This document shows, piece after piece, positions 1-8,088 of a stretch of 64,000 bases of DNA. The position numbers and the translations under genes were made by a program. Under the pieces are notes generated by a model, which saw only the letters and a list, made by a program, of their open reading frames with translations, searched no databases and had not been told where the DNA came from. Source of the stretch: Actinomyces oris (GTDB lineage: Bacteria; Actinomycetota; Actinomycetes; Actinomycetales; Actinomycetaceae); the NCBI RefSeq assembly GCF_001937445.1, contig NZ_MSKS01000006.1, positions 69,610 through 133,609 of the forward strand. The letters run 5' to 3'. Position 1 is the first letter of the stretch; each line of letters starts with the position of its first letter.

Positions 1-25
1 GTGGGAGCCCCCTTCAGTTCATGAG

Positions 26-99
26 TACCTCCGGTGGGACTCGAACCCACAACACTCCGATTTTGAGTCGGATGCCTCTGCCAATTGGGCTACGGAGGC
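26..99 (-). tRNA. tRNA-Leu (anticodon CAA), short variable loop
   Basis: Read on the minus strand this folds as a complete cloverleaf. The acceptor stem is GCCTCCG with CGGAGGT (one G-U pair), the anticodon stem is TCCGA/TCGGA around loop CTCAAAA, and the T arm is GTGGG-TTCGAGT-CCCAC. The loop gives anticodon CAA, which reads leucine codon UUG, and the discriminator base is A73, as expected for leucine. CCA is not encoded. The oddity is the variable region of only about five bases (GTGTT); bacterial leucine tRNAs normally carry a long variable arm. The gene lies back to back with the ANTAR response regulator. The tRNA call is firm; the leucine identity is read from the anticodon. Confidence 0.85.
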
Positions 100-133
100 A
101 CGCCGCCGGCTCTGCGGGGGCGCTAACAGCGAG

Positions 134-162
134 ATCATACTAGGATCGCAGCCGTGAGCAAT
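134..162 (-). promoter_or_regulatory. Divergent promoter pair of tRNA-Leu and pdtaR
   Basis: On the minus strand a TATGAT -10 (139 to 134) lies 16 bases from a TTGCTC -35 that falls inside the first codons of the response regulator; it would drive the tRNA. On the plus strand TAGGAT (141-146) ends seven bases before the pdtaR GTG, so that mRNA would be leaderless. The two -10 elements are one base apart, so only one polymerase could occupy the site at a time. Confidence 0.5.
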
Positions 163-762
163 GAGTCCAGCACCACCAAGTCCCGCCGGGTGCTCGTCGC
201 CGAGGACGAGACCCTCATCCGCCTTGACATCGTCGAGACTCTCACCGACGCCGGCTACGAGATCGTCGCGGAGGCCGCAGACGGTGAGGAGGCTGTCCGC
301 CTGGCTGATGAGCATGACCCTGACCTGTGTGTTCTTGACGTCAAGATGCCGGTGACCGACGGCATCACCGCGGCGGAGAGGATTCTCGAGAAGCACAACT
401 GCGCCGTCGTCATGCTGACCGCCTTCTCCCAGACCGAGCTCGTCGAACGAGCCAGCGCCGCCGGCGCCATGGCCTACGTCGTCAAGCCCTTCACCCCGGC
501 GGATCTCATCCCGGCACTTGAGATCGCCATGTCACGGCACGAGGAGATCCTCTCCCTGGAGAGTGAGATCTCCGACCTCACCGAGCGCTTCGAGACCCGT
601 AAACGCGTTGACCGGGCCAAGGGACTGCTCATGGAGCGCATGGGGCTGAGCGAGCCGGAGGCGTTCCGCTGGCTGCAGAAGACCTCCATGAACCGGCGTC
701 TGACCATGCGCGAGGTGGCCGACGCCGTCATCGAACAGGTCGGTTCGGCCAAGAAGGACTAA
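154..762 (+). CDS. pdtaR: ANTAR-domain response regulator, PdtaR type
   Basis: 202-residue response regulator with an N-terminal receiver domain and a C-terminal RNA-binding ANTAR domain. The receiver has the acidic pair at E17/D18, the phospho-acceptor Asp62 in the DVKMP motif and the conserved Lys in VVKPF near residue 112. The ANTAR helices follow a coiled linker (about 135-195, around RVDRAKGLLMERMGLSE). Family members bind paired-hexaloop RNA and antiterminate transcription when phosphorylated by a PdtaS-type histidine kinase; no such kinase is in this window. GTG is the chosen start because TAGGAT sits seven bases upstream, giving a leaderless mRNA. The neighbours tRNA-Leu, polA and rpsA match the actinobacterial order around Rv1626 of M. 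tuberculosis. Confidence 0.9.
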   Translation: MSNESSTTKSRRVLVAEDETLIRLDIVETLTDAGYEIVAEAADGEEAVRLADEHDPDLCVLDVKMPVTDGITAAERILEKHNCAVVMLTAFSQTELVERASAAGAMAYVVKPFTPADLIPALEIAMSRHEEILSLESEISDLTERFETRKRVDRAKGLLMERMGLSEPEAFRWLQKTSMNRRLTMREVADAVIEQVGSAKKD

Positions 763-795
763 GCGCCCACTGATCGCCCTCTGCGGAGCGGCGCC

Positions 796-1434
796 TCAGG
801 TGAACAGGCTGCGCAGCGTCCCGACGGCGATGGTCCGCTCCTCGTCGTCAGTGACCGTCACCTGGTAGACCACGGTGCGACGGCCGCGGTGAAGAGGAAC
901 GGCGGTGGCCTTCACCCAGCCCTGGGACACGGAGCGCAGGTGGCTGACCGTCAGCTCCGCCCCCACCGGGACGGCACCGTCGGGCGCTGCCGCGCGCGCG
1001 GCCACGGAGGCAGCCGTCTCAATGATCGCAGCGGTGGCACCGCCGTGCAGGATTCCGACGACCTGTCGGGCGCCATCGACCGGCATCCGGACCTCGGTCC
1101 GATTCGCGTCACGAGTCACCACCTCCATCCCGAGGGTCTCCATGAGCGTGCCCTCCTCACTGTCCTCCAGCACCGCGTGCAGTGCTGAGGAGGCGGAGAC
1201 GGCAGAGCCCGCGGGACGCGGATCCGGGTACGGGCGCCGGGCAGGGTCCGGGAAGGCCACGGCGGAGGCACTCGCTCCGGAGTAAGAGGCCGCAGTGACG
1301 CGGCCTACGGGGCCCAGCGGCCCGACGACCGCCGGCGAGCCGGGGGAGTCGGCGGAGGCAGGAGAGGCCTGAGAGTCACTGGAGCCCCCTACGCTGATGG
1401 GGGAGAGGGGCGAGTCGGACTGTGGATGGGTCAT
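796..1434 (-). CDS. PaaI-family hotdog thioesterase with Ser/Pro/Ala-rich N-terminus
   Basis: 212-residue protein. The C-terminal 120 residues form a hotdog fold of the PaaI acyl-CoA thioesterase type, with the motif ILHGGATAAIIETAAS that supplies the active-site region. These enzymes hydrolyse acyl- or aroyl-CoA thioesters; the substrate here cannot be told. The first 85 or so residues are a low-complexity run rich in Ser, Pro, Ala and Gly that PaaI proteins do not need. The true start may therefore be downstream, although I see no better ribosome site. The ATG at 1434 is only 17 bases from the polA GTG on the other strand, so the two genes share a tiny divergent control region. The gene converges on pdtaR. 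Confidence 0.75.
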   Translation of the reverse strand: MTHPQSDSPLSPISVGGSSDSQASPASADSPGSPAVVGPLGPVGRVTAASYSGASASAVAFPDPARRPYPDPRPAGSAVSASSALHAVLEDSEEGTLMETLGMEVVTRDANRTEVRMPVDGARQVVGILHGGATAAIIETAASVAARAAAPDGAVPVGAELTVSHLRSVSQGWVKATAVPLHRGRRTVVYQVTVTDDEERTIAVGTLRSLFT

Positions 1435-1451
1435 GGGCCTAGGCTGGCACG

Positions 1452-4289
1452 GTGAGCACCACCGAGACCAGCCCTGCGACGAGTCCAACACCTCAGTCCC
1501 CCTCGGATCCGGTACCCGAACGGCTTCTTCTCATTGACGGACACTCGATGGCCTTCCGCGCCTTCTACGCGCTGCCCGTCGACAACTTCACGACGTCGAC
1601 GGGGCAGTCCACCAACGCCGTCCACGGCTTCGTGTCCATGTTCCTGTCGCTGCTGGACAATGAGCGCCCCACCCACGTGGCGGTCGCCTTCGACCTGCCG
1701 GGAGGCACCTTCCGCACTGAGGAGTACGCCGAGTACAAGGGAACCCGCGATGAGACGCCGCAGCCCTTCCTCGGGCAGGTCGAGCTCATCCAGGAGGTCC
1801 TGGAGGCCATGGGCGTCACAGCGCTGACCGCGCCGGGCTACGAGGCCGACGACATCCTGGCCACCCTGGCGACCTCTGCCCAGGCAGAGGGCATGGAGGT
1901 CCTCATCTGCTCCGGAGACCGCGACTCCTTCCAGACGGTCACCGAGCGGTGCACCGTGCTCTACCCGGTCAAGGGCGTGTCAACACTGCGTCGCATGACG
2001 CCTCAGGAGGTGGAGGAGCGCTATGGGGTGACGCCCGAGCGCTACCCGCACCTCGCCGCCCTGGTCGGCGAGACCAGCGACAACCTCCCCGGAGTCCCGG
2101 GCGTGGGCCCCAAGACCGCCGCCAAGTGGATCAACCTCTACGACGGGCTCGACGGCGTCATCGCTCATGCGGACCGGATCAAGGGCAAGGCCGGCCAGTC
2201 GCTGCGCGACCACCTCGACGACGTCGTGCGCAACCGCCGCCTCAACCACCTGCTCACCGACCTGGATCTCGGAGTCGTCCCGCGCACCGACCTGCGCCTT
2301 GCGGGCGCCGACCGCGCCGGCCTGGCACGCGTGTTCGAGGCCCTGGAGTTCCGCACCCTGCACCAGCGGGCGCTGCGCATCCTGAGCTTCACCGACACCT
2401 CCGACCACGCCGAGCCGGGCGAGGCAGAGGAAGCCGGCGCTTCGAACGCACTGAGCGACCTGGAGATCGTCTCGCTGGGACACGATCTCGCCGCGGGGCA
2501 GCTGGCTGACTGGTTGGAGGCCGGCCTGCCGGCAGATGGCGACGACGGCACCCGCCCCCTGGGTGTCGATGTTGTCGGCGCCCTCAGGCCGGTGGAGGGC
2601 GATGCCGTGCTCGTGTCGCTGTCCGATGGCTCTCGGGCGGTCGTCATCGATCTCGCCGAGATCCTGCCCGAGGACGAAGCCGTCCTGGCCCGGCTCCTGT
2701 CCGACGTGGAGCGCCCCAAGCTCGTCGCCGACGCGAAGGGCAGCTGGCACGCGCTGAGCGCCCGGGGGCTCACACTCGACGGCGTCGTCGCAGATCCCTC
2801 GCTGGCCGGCTACCTGTGCCGCCCTGAGCAGCGCAGCTACGACGTCGACACCCTCACCCAGCGCTGGCTCGGCATCGACCTGGCCTCCGTCAACGAGAAC
2901 GGAGCCAGGGGCGACGGCGGCCCTGGCGACTCCCAGAGCGCCTTCGACCTCGAGGCCCTCACCTCCGAGGCCGTTCCCGCATCCCACCTGGCCAGTGCAC
3001 GTCGGGCCGCCGCCCTGCTCCCGCTCCAGGCCGTGCTCGATGAGCAGATGGCGGCTCGTGATGTCACCGGACTGTTCACCGACCTGGAGATGCCCGTGGC
3101 CGCGACCCTGACCGTCATGGAGAACGCCGGCATCGCCGTCGACGACGCCGTGCTCCAAGCCCGCCAGACCGAGCTCGACGCCCGCGTGACCCACGCCGCT
3201 GAGGGCGCCTACGCCGCCGCCGGGCGAGAGCTCAACCTCTCCAGTCCCAAGCAGCTCCAGGCCGTCCTGTTCGACGAGCTGAAGATGCCCAAGACCCGCA
3301 AGACCAAGACCGGCTACACCACGGACGCCGATGCCCTGGCCGGGCTGTATGCCAAGACCTCCCACCCCTTCCTGGAGCACCTTCTTGAGCACCGCGACGC
3401 CATCAAGCTGCGGCAGACGGTTGAGGGACTGCGCAAGGCGATCCAGCCCGACGGTCGCATCCACACCACCTTCCAGCAGACCATCGCCGCCACGGGGCGC
3501 CTGTCCTCCACCGACCCCAACCTGCAGAACATCCCGGCCCGTCACGAGGAGGGGATGCGCATCCGCGAGGCCTTCACCGTCGGCGAGGGCTATGAGTGCC
3601 TCATGACCGCCGACTACTCCCAGATCGAGATGCGCATCATGGCGCACCTGTCCGCAGACCAGGCGCTGATCGAGGCCTTCCGCAGCGGGGAGGACCTGCA
3701 CCGCTACGTCGCCGCCCTCGTCCACGGCATCAGGGTCGAGGACGTCACCGCCCAGCAGCGCAGCCACGTCAAGGCCATGAGCTATGGACTGGCCTACGGT
3801 CTGTCGACCTTCGGACTGGCCCGTCAGCTCGGTATCGACAACGCCGAGGCGGCGGATCTGAGGAACGCCTACTTCGCCAGGTTCGGGAAGGTTCACGACT
3901 ACCTGGAGTCCGTCGTGGAGCAGGCGCGCCGCGACGGATACACCGAGACGATGTTCGGGCGCCGGCGCTACCTGCCCGACCTGACCAGCGACAACCGGCA
4001 GCGCCGTGAGATGGCTGAACGGGCCGCCCTCAACGCTCCTATCCAGGGCAGCGCCGCCGATATCGTCAAGAAGGCCATGATCGACGTCGACAGCGCGCTG
4101 AGCGAGCAGGCACTGGCAAGCCGCATCCTCCTGCAGATCCACGACGAGCTCCTCATCGAGGTCGCGCCCGGAGAGGCCGAGGCGGTCGAGGCCCTCCTCA
4201 AGGAACAGATGGGCGGGGCGGCAGAGCTCTCGGTCCCCCTGGACGTCGCTGTCGGACGAGGACGCACCTGGCGTGAGGCCGCCCACTAG
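1452..4289 (+). CDS. polA: DNA polymerase I
   Basis: 945-residue family A polymerase for Okazaki fragment processing and repair gap filling. The N-terminal 5'-3' exonuclease/flap domain (from LLLIDGHSMAFRAFYAL) spans about the first 300 residues. The middle 3'-5' exonuclease fold is degenerate: the segment GVDVVGALRP near residue 370 lacks the DxE proofreading motif, as in mycobacterial PolA. The polymerase domain has motif A (DYSQIE, Asp721), motif B (RSHVKAMSYGLAYG, about 770) and motif C (HDE, 897-899). The GTG start is supported by TAGGCT six bases before it (1440-1445), a leaderless arrangement. It lies upstream of rpsA and in the same window as uvrA, uvrB and uvrC, whose excision gaps it would fill. 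Confidence 0.96.
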   Translation: MSTTETSPATSPTPQSPSDPVPERLLLIDGHSMAFRAFYALPVDNFTTSTGQSTNAVHGFVSMFLSLLDNERPTHVAVAFDLPGGTFRTEEYAEYKGTRDETPQPFLGQVELIQEVLEAMGVTALTAPGYEADDILATLATSAQAEGMEVLICSGDRDSFQTVTERCTVLYPVKGVSTLRRMTPQEVEERYGVTPERYPHLAALVGETSDNLPGVPGVGPKTAAKWINLYDGLDGVIAHADRIKGKAGQSLRDHLDDVVRNRRLNHLLTDLDLGVVPRTDLRLAGADRAGLARVFEALEFRTLHQRALRILSFTDTSDHAEPGEAEEAGASNALSDLEIVSLGHDLAAGQLADWLEAGLPADGDDGTRPLGVDVVGALRPVEGDAVLVSLSDGSRAVVIDLAEILPEDEAVLARLLSDVERPKLVADAKGSWHALSARGLTLDGVVADPSLAGYLCRPEQRSYDVDTLTQRWLGIDLASVNENGARGDGGPGDSQSAFDLEALTSEAVPASHLASARRAAALLPLQAVLDEQMAARDVTGLFTDLEMPVAATLTVMENAGIAVDDAVLQARQTELDARVTHAAEGAYAAAGRELNLSSPKQLQAVLFDELKMPKTRKTKTGYTTDADALAGLYAKTSHPFLEHLLEHRDAIKLRQTVEGLRKAIQPDGRIHTTFQQTIAATGRLSSTDPNLQNIPARHEEGMRIREAFTVGEGYECLMTADYSQIEMRIMAHLSADQALIEAFRSGEDLHRYVAALVHGIRVEDVTAQQRSHVKAMSYGLAYGLSTFGLARQLGIDNAEAADLRNAYFARFGKVHDYLESVVEQARRDGYTETMFGRRRYLPDLTSDNRQRREMAERAALNAPIQGSAADIVKKAMIDVDSALSEQALASRILLQIHDELLIEVAPGEAEAVEALLKEQMGGAAELSVPLDVAVGRGRTWREAAH

Positions 4290-4350
4290 AGGACCCTTCC
4301 AGGACCCGCGCTCTTGGCCGAAGAAGCCGGTGATATATGAATGAGATCGG

Positions 4351-4388
4351 CACGTCATCCTTTTGACATCAAGTCGTCAGATGACGTG
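4351..4388. repeat. 8-bp inverted repeat CACGTCAT/ATGACGTG
   Basis: CACGTCAT (4351-4358) and ATGACGTG (4381-4388) are perfect inverse copies separated by 22 bases. With no T-run after it, this is a poor intrinsic terminator for polA. Its place just upstream of the candidate rpsA -10 elements makes an operator or attenuator equally possible. Confidence 0.45.
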
Positions 4389-4409
4389 AGCGATTGCACG
4401 TACGTACGG

Positions 4410-4472
4410 GATAATGCTTGAGCATCGTCTAGTTACGGATTCGTCACGTACTGCTAAGGTTTACTCGTGCGC
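4410..4472 (+). promoter_or_regulatory. Candidate rpsA promoters
   Basis: Two possible -10 elements precede rpsA. GATAAT (4410-4415) is close to consensus but has a weak -35. Further down, TTACGG (about 4433) and TAAGGT (about 4455) are 16 bases apart. Either would leave a long leader of 130-190 bases before the ATG, a plausible place for autoregulation by S1. Confidence 0.3.
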
Positions 4473-4599
4473 TTCTGGGCGTCTCCTATGAGACTGATCC
4501 AACCAGGATGATGAATTGGTCCGGGCCGATCCACGTCACTGGGGAGCGCGCAGTCCCTATCAACCCGATCCAACTATCCGCATTCGGAGCATCCACTCA

Positions 4600-6054
4600 A
4601 TGACAACCACTACGCCCAGCCCCGCCCCGGTCGCCGTCAACGACATCGGTTCGACCGAGGAGATCCTCGCCGCCGTTGACGAGACCATCAAGTACTTCGA
4701 TGACGGCGATATCGTCGAGGGCACTGTCGTCAAGGTCGACCGTGATGAGGTCCTCCTCGACATCGGCTACAAGACCGAAGGCGTCATCCTCGCTCGCGAG
4801 CTGTCCATCAAGCACGACGTCGACCCCGATGAGATCGTCTCCGTCGGCGATGAGATCGAAGCCCTCGTCCTGCAGAAGGAGGACAAGGAAGGGCGTCTGC
4901 TCCTGAGCAAGAAGCGCGCGCAGTACGAGCGCGCCTGGGGCACCATCGAGCGCATCAAGGAGGAGGACGGCGTCGTCACCGGCTCCGTCATCGAGGTCGT
5001 CAAGGGCGGCCTCATCCTGGACATCGGCCTGCGCGGCTTCCTGCCCGCCTCCCTGGTGGAGATGCGTCGCGTTCGCGACCTCCAGCCCTACGTGGGCCGT
5101 GAGCTCGAGGCGAAGATCATTGAGCTGGACAAGAACCGCAACAACGTGGTCCTCTCCCGTCGCGCCTGGCTCGAGCAGACCCAGTCCGAGGTCCGCACCA
5201 ACTTCCTGCAGACCCTGCAGAAGGGGCAGGTCCGCTCCGGTGTCGTGTCCTCCATCGTCAACTTCGGTGCCTTCGTGGACCTGGGCGGCGTCGACGGTCT
5301 GGTCCACGTCTCCGAGCTGTCCTGGAAGCACATCGACCACCCCTCCGAGGTCGTCGAGGTCGGCAACGAGGTCACGGTCGAGGTCCTGGACGTCGACTTC
5401 GACCGCGAGCGCGTCTCCCTGTCGCTCAAGGCGACCCAGGAGGACCCGTGGCAGGCCTTCGCCCGGACCCACGCCATCGGCCAGGTCGTTCCCGGCAAGG
5501 TCACCAAGCTGGTTCCCTTCGGTGCCTTCGTCCGCGTCGAGGACGGCATCGAAGGCCTGGTCCACATCTCCGAGCTGGCGCAGCGTCACGTCGAGGTCCC
5601 CGAGCAGGTGGCCAAGGTCGGAGACGAGGTCTTCGTCAAGGTCATCGACATCGACCTGGAGCGTCGTCGCATCTCCCTGTCGCTGAAGCAGGCCAACGAG
5701 GGAGTCGACCCGACGTCGGAGGACTTCGACCCCAGCCTCTACGGAATGGCGGCCGAGTACGACGAGCAGGGCAACTACAAGTACCCCGAGGGCTTCGACC
5801 CGGAGACCAACGAGTGGCTCGAGGGCTACGACGCCCAGCGCGAGGCCTGGGAGGCCGAGTACGCGGCTGCTCACGCCCGCTGGGAGGCCCACAAGGCCCA
5901 GGTCGCCAAGGCCCTGGAGGAGGAGCAGGAGTCCGGTGCTCCGGCGGCCCCCGCGGGCGGCACCTCCTACTCCTCGGCTCCGTCGGAGGCCTCTGGCACG
6001 CTGGCCTCCGATGAGGCCCTGGCCGCTCTGCGCGAGAAGCTCACTGGTAACTGA
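4600..6054 (+). CDS. rpsA: 30S ribosomal protein S1
   Basis: 484-residue RNA-binding protein that helps load mRNA on the 30S subunit. Four S1 (OB-fold) repeats can be followed: from GDIVEGTVVKVD, GVVTGSVIEVVKGG, GQVRSGVVSSIVNFGAFVDLG and GQVVPGKVTKLVPFGAFVRV. The last two are the best conserved. The tail after residue 370 is acidic and then Ala/Ser-rich. Actinobacterial S1 proteins have four repeats rather than the six of E. coli, and the length fits. The ATG at 4600 is chosen because the open frame upstream of it is not S1-like. A strong hairpin terminator follows the stop codon. Confidence 0.95.
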   Translation: MTTTTPSPAPVAVNDIGSTEEILAAVDETIKYFDDGDIVEGTVVKVDRDEVLLDIGYKTEGVILARELSIKHDVDPDEIVSVGDEIEALVLQKEDKEGRLLLSKKRAQYERAWGTIERIKEEDGVVTGSVIEVVKGGLILDIGLRGFLPASLVEMRRVRDLQPYVGRELEAKIIELDKNRNNVVLSRRAWLEQTQSEVRTNFLQTLQKGQVRSGVVSSIVNFGAFVDLGGVDGLVHVSELSWKHIDHPSEVVEVGNEVTVEVLDVDFDRERVSLSLKATQEDPWQAFARTHAIGQVVPGKVTKLVPFGAFVRVEDGIEGLVHISELAQRHVEVPEQVAKVGDEVFVKVIDIDLERRRISLSLKQANEGVDPTSEDFDPSLYGMAAEYDEQGNYKYPEGFDPETNEWLEGYDAQREAWEAEYAAAHARWEAHKAQVAKALEEEQESGAPAAPAGGTSYSSAPSEASGTLASDEALAALREKLTGN

Positions 6055-6096
6055 GCATCCGCACCTCTTCACTGATCAGAACTGATCTCTGACATC

Positions 6097-6139
6097 ATCT
6101 GAGGGTCTCTGCCTGTTCTGCAGGTAGAGACCCTCAGAT
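6097..6139 (+). terminator. Strong hairpin terminator of rpsA
   Basis: ATCTGAGGGTCTCT (6097-6110) pairs perfectly with 6126-6139. The stem continues through a G-U pair and CCTG/CAGG to a five-base loop TTCTG, giving about 19 pairs. No T-run follows, as is common in high-GC actinobacteria. Confidence 0.85.
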
Positions 6140-6254
6140 GTCGGTGCCTTCTCCCCATCGCTCGGGCACCTCACCTGTGCCATGCTGTGGCCGGGGCCGG
6201 CGCTCCCTGCCTCCCAGGAGCAGGAACCTGTACGTGACGACCGTTGGAGACGAT

Positions 6255-8000
6255 ATGAGCTATTGGGGCGACATTGCCCGTGCTCTGGAGGATGTCGACC
6301 CCGTCTGCCCCAGTCGCGCCGCTGCAGCGGCCCTGTGGAAGGCGATCGCCGCCGACGACGGCGAAGGGGCGGCTGCGGGAAACGCGCCCGACCAGGTGGT
6401 GCAGGCGGTCTGCGCCGTCGACCGGGCGTGGCTGGTTCAGCTGGGCCAGGACCCGGACACGAGCAGGAAGAGCCTTGAACAGGCGATCGCCTTCTGTCAG
6501 GGGATTCGGGCCGCCCACGGCTGCTCGACGCTTCCACTGCGCTACGCCCAGGTGGAGCTGTCCGCCGTCCTCGGCCTCAGGGACGAGGCCCTCGAACAGC
6601 TCCGTGAGGCCAGACTCTTCTCCTTCGGCAAGACCGACACCGGAGCCGTCCTGGCCACCGCCCGCATGCATGACGACTACTCCGGCGTCATCAGCACGGC
6701 CACGGCCACCCCGAAGCGTGCCGAGGCTGATCCCCTGGAGACCGCGCGGGGGCTGGGAGCGGTGCTGGTCCCCTACCTGGCCCACCAACGGCTCGTTGAG
6801 GCCGAGGACGCCTTCGTCTCCTTGAGCCGGCTCGACCTTCCAGATGTGGTGTCACTCCAGTGCCTGGCGGACAGGCTCGAGTACCTGGGGCTGTCCTCCC
6901 AGTGGCAGCGGGCCATCGCGCTCATCCGTCACAGCCCCATGAAGGCCGTCTCGGAGGCCTCGGCCTGGCAGCTGATGAACACCGCTGTCGGACTGGCTCT
7001 CGTCATGCGGGAGGCCAACCGGGCTGATTACGGAAAGCATGCCCTGGGTGCCTCGCTGAGCTGGACGACGCCGTGGGGGAACCTGGAGCTCACGGCTTGG
7101 GACACCGTTGTCCACGCCTATGACGTCATGACCGCCTTCGTGCGTGGCATCGCCCACCGCTTCGACGTCCGCAACGGCAACAATGGCGTGTCGTACCGGG
7201 TTGAGATGCGCATGGCCGCCGAGGCCGCAGGTCTGGCCAGCCGGTCCTACGGGACGGTGACGAGCGCCGTGCCGGCTGATCGCGCCCGGCTGCGTAATCA
7301 GGGTGCTCTGCTCAAGGACGTCCGTGAGCTGCTCACGCTGTCTCGCGGCTATGGCATGGAGTCGGTGCGACAGCGCGCCATGTCGACCGCGGAAACGGTC
7401 AGCGCCTCGCTGTCGGAGGTGGTGGACGACTCCACCCTGGAGCTGGTCGTCGACCTCCGCCTGGCCTTCGGCCGGCTGCTGGCGGCACTGGGCGCCAATG
7501 AACGCGCGGAGAAGGAGCATCTCGACACGGCGGAGCTGAGTCTGAGCCAAGGGTGGACGGAAACGGCCTGCGCCGCCCTGGCTCTGGCCTCGCACGCCGC
7601 TCAGGCTCGTGGAGACAGCGCTTCCAACGGCCGGGTATGGCGCCAGTGCCGGGAGGCGATGGAATCCTGGCCGATGAACCGGCCAGGAGAACGCTGCGGG
7701 ATACTCGTCGACGCCGTCGGCGACCCTCTGGTTGCCGTGCAGGTCCTCTCCGCGCTGGCGGAGGTCCTGGTTGACGGGGTGGAGGAGGACCACTCTCGCG
7801 CACCGATCATCCGCGAGATCATCTCGCGGGCCTCGGAGCAGGCCTCCCGGTGCGCGAGTCCCCCGCAGGGCGCGGTGGAGTCGCTGGCCCGAGTCGAGGA
7901 GCGCATCGCTCCCTACGGGCGGGGCCGGGGAAGAAGAAGACGACCCGGATCAACCACGACGATCACGACTGACGGTCGGGCGGCCTCAGCGGGCGACTGA
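6255..8000 (+). CDS. Uncharacterised helical-repeat protein
   Basis: 581-residue soluble protein without a signal peptide or membrane segments; I do not recognise a family. It is rich in Ala, Leu, Arg and Glu, and short amphipathic helices recur, for example around EQAIAFCQGIRAAHG and LRDEALEQLREARL. That pattern suggests a TPR-like or other alpha-solenoid fold. The C-terminus ends in a basic stretch (RGRGRRRR) followed by a Thr/Ser tail that could touch nucleic acid. The frame is open back to 6138, but that region overlaps the rpsA terminator. The ATG at 6255 has a GGAG ribosome site (GTTGGAGACGAT) at good spacing and begins MSYWGDIARALEDV. It lies between rpsA and coaE in the same direction. 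Codon use is typical of the window, so it looks like a resident gene. Confidence 0.7.
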   Translation: MSYWGDIARALEDVDPVCPSRAAAAALWKAIAADDGEGAAAGNAPDQVVQAVCAVDRAWLVQLGQDPDTSRKSLEQAIAFCQGIRAAHGCSTLPLRYAQVELSAVLGLRDEALEQLREARLFSFGKTDTGAVLATARMHDDYSGVISTATATPKRAEADPLETARGLGAVLVPYLAHQRLVEAEDAFVSLSRLDLPDVVSLQCLADRLEYLGLSSQWQRAIALIRHSPMKAVSEASAWQLMNTAVGLALVMREANRADYGKHALGASLSWTTPWGNLELTAWDTVVHAYDVMTAFVRGIAHRFDVRNGNNGVSYRVEMRMAAEAAGLASRSYGTVTSAVPADRARLRNQGALLKDVRELLTLSRGYGMESVRQRAMSTAETVSASLSEVVDDSTLELVVDLRLAFGRLLAALGANERAEKEHLDTAELSLSQGWTETACAALALASHAAQARGDSASNGRVWRQCREAMESWPMNRPGERCGILVDAVGDPLVAVQVLSALAEVLVDGVEEDHSRAPIIREIISRASEQASRCASPPQGAVESLARVEERIAPYGRGRGRRRRPGSTTTITTDGRAASAGD

Positions 8001-8088
8001 CAGGGCGAGGCCGCGCCTTGTATCGCTGGTGACGCCAGTATCGCCGGCGCGCTGGCCCGGCTCGGGCAGGTCACGGCATGATGGGACC

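Larger units (their letters stand above)
4290..4599. other. 310-base gap between polA and rpsA
   Basis: No gene is supported here. The stretch holds the rpsA promoter region and leader, an 8-bp dyad (4351-4388) and the short palindromic run CGTACGTACG near 4400. The open frame continues upstream of the rpsA ATG to 4516, but its residues do not resemble ribosomal protein S1. Confidence 0.5.

Noticed and set aside
1980-4358. Long open frame antisense to polA
   Set aside because: High G+C DNA gives long antisense frames opposite real genes; the translation is Gly/Val/Leu/Asp-rich shadow sequence with no motifs, while polA on the plus strand has all its motifs.
4516-4599. N-terminal extension of rpsA
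   Set aside because: The extra 28 codons are not S1-like and overlap the leader and promoter area.
6138-6254. N-terminal extension of the unknown protein after rpsA
   Set aside because: Its first codons lie in the rpsA terminator hairpin; the ATG at 6255 has a proper ribosome site.
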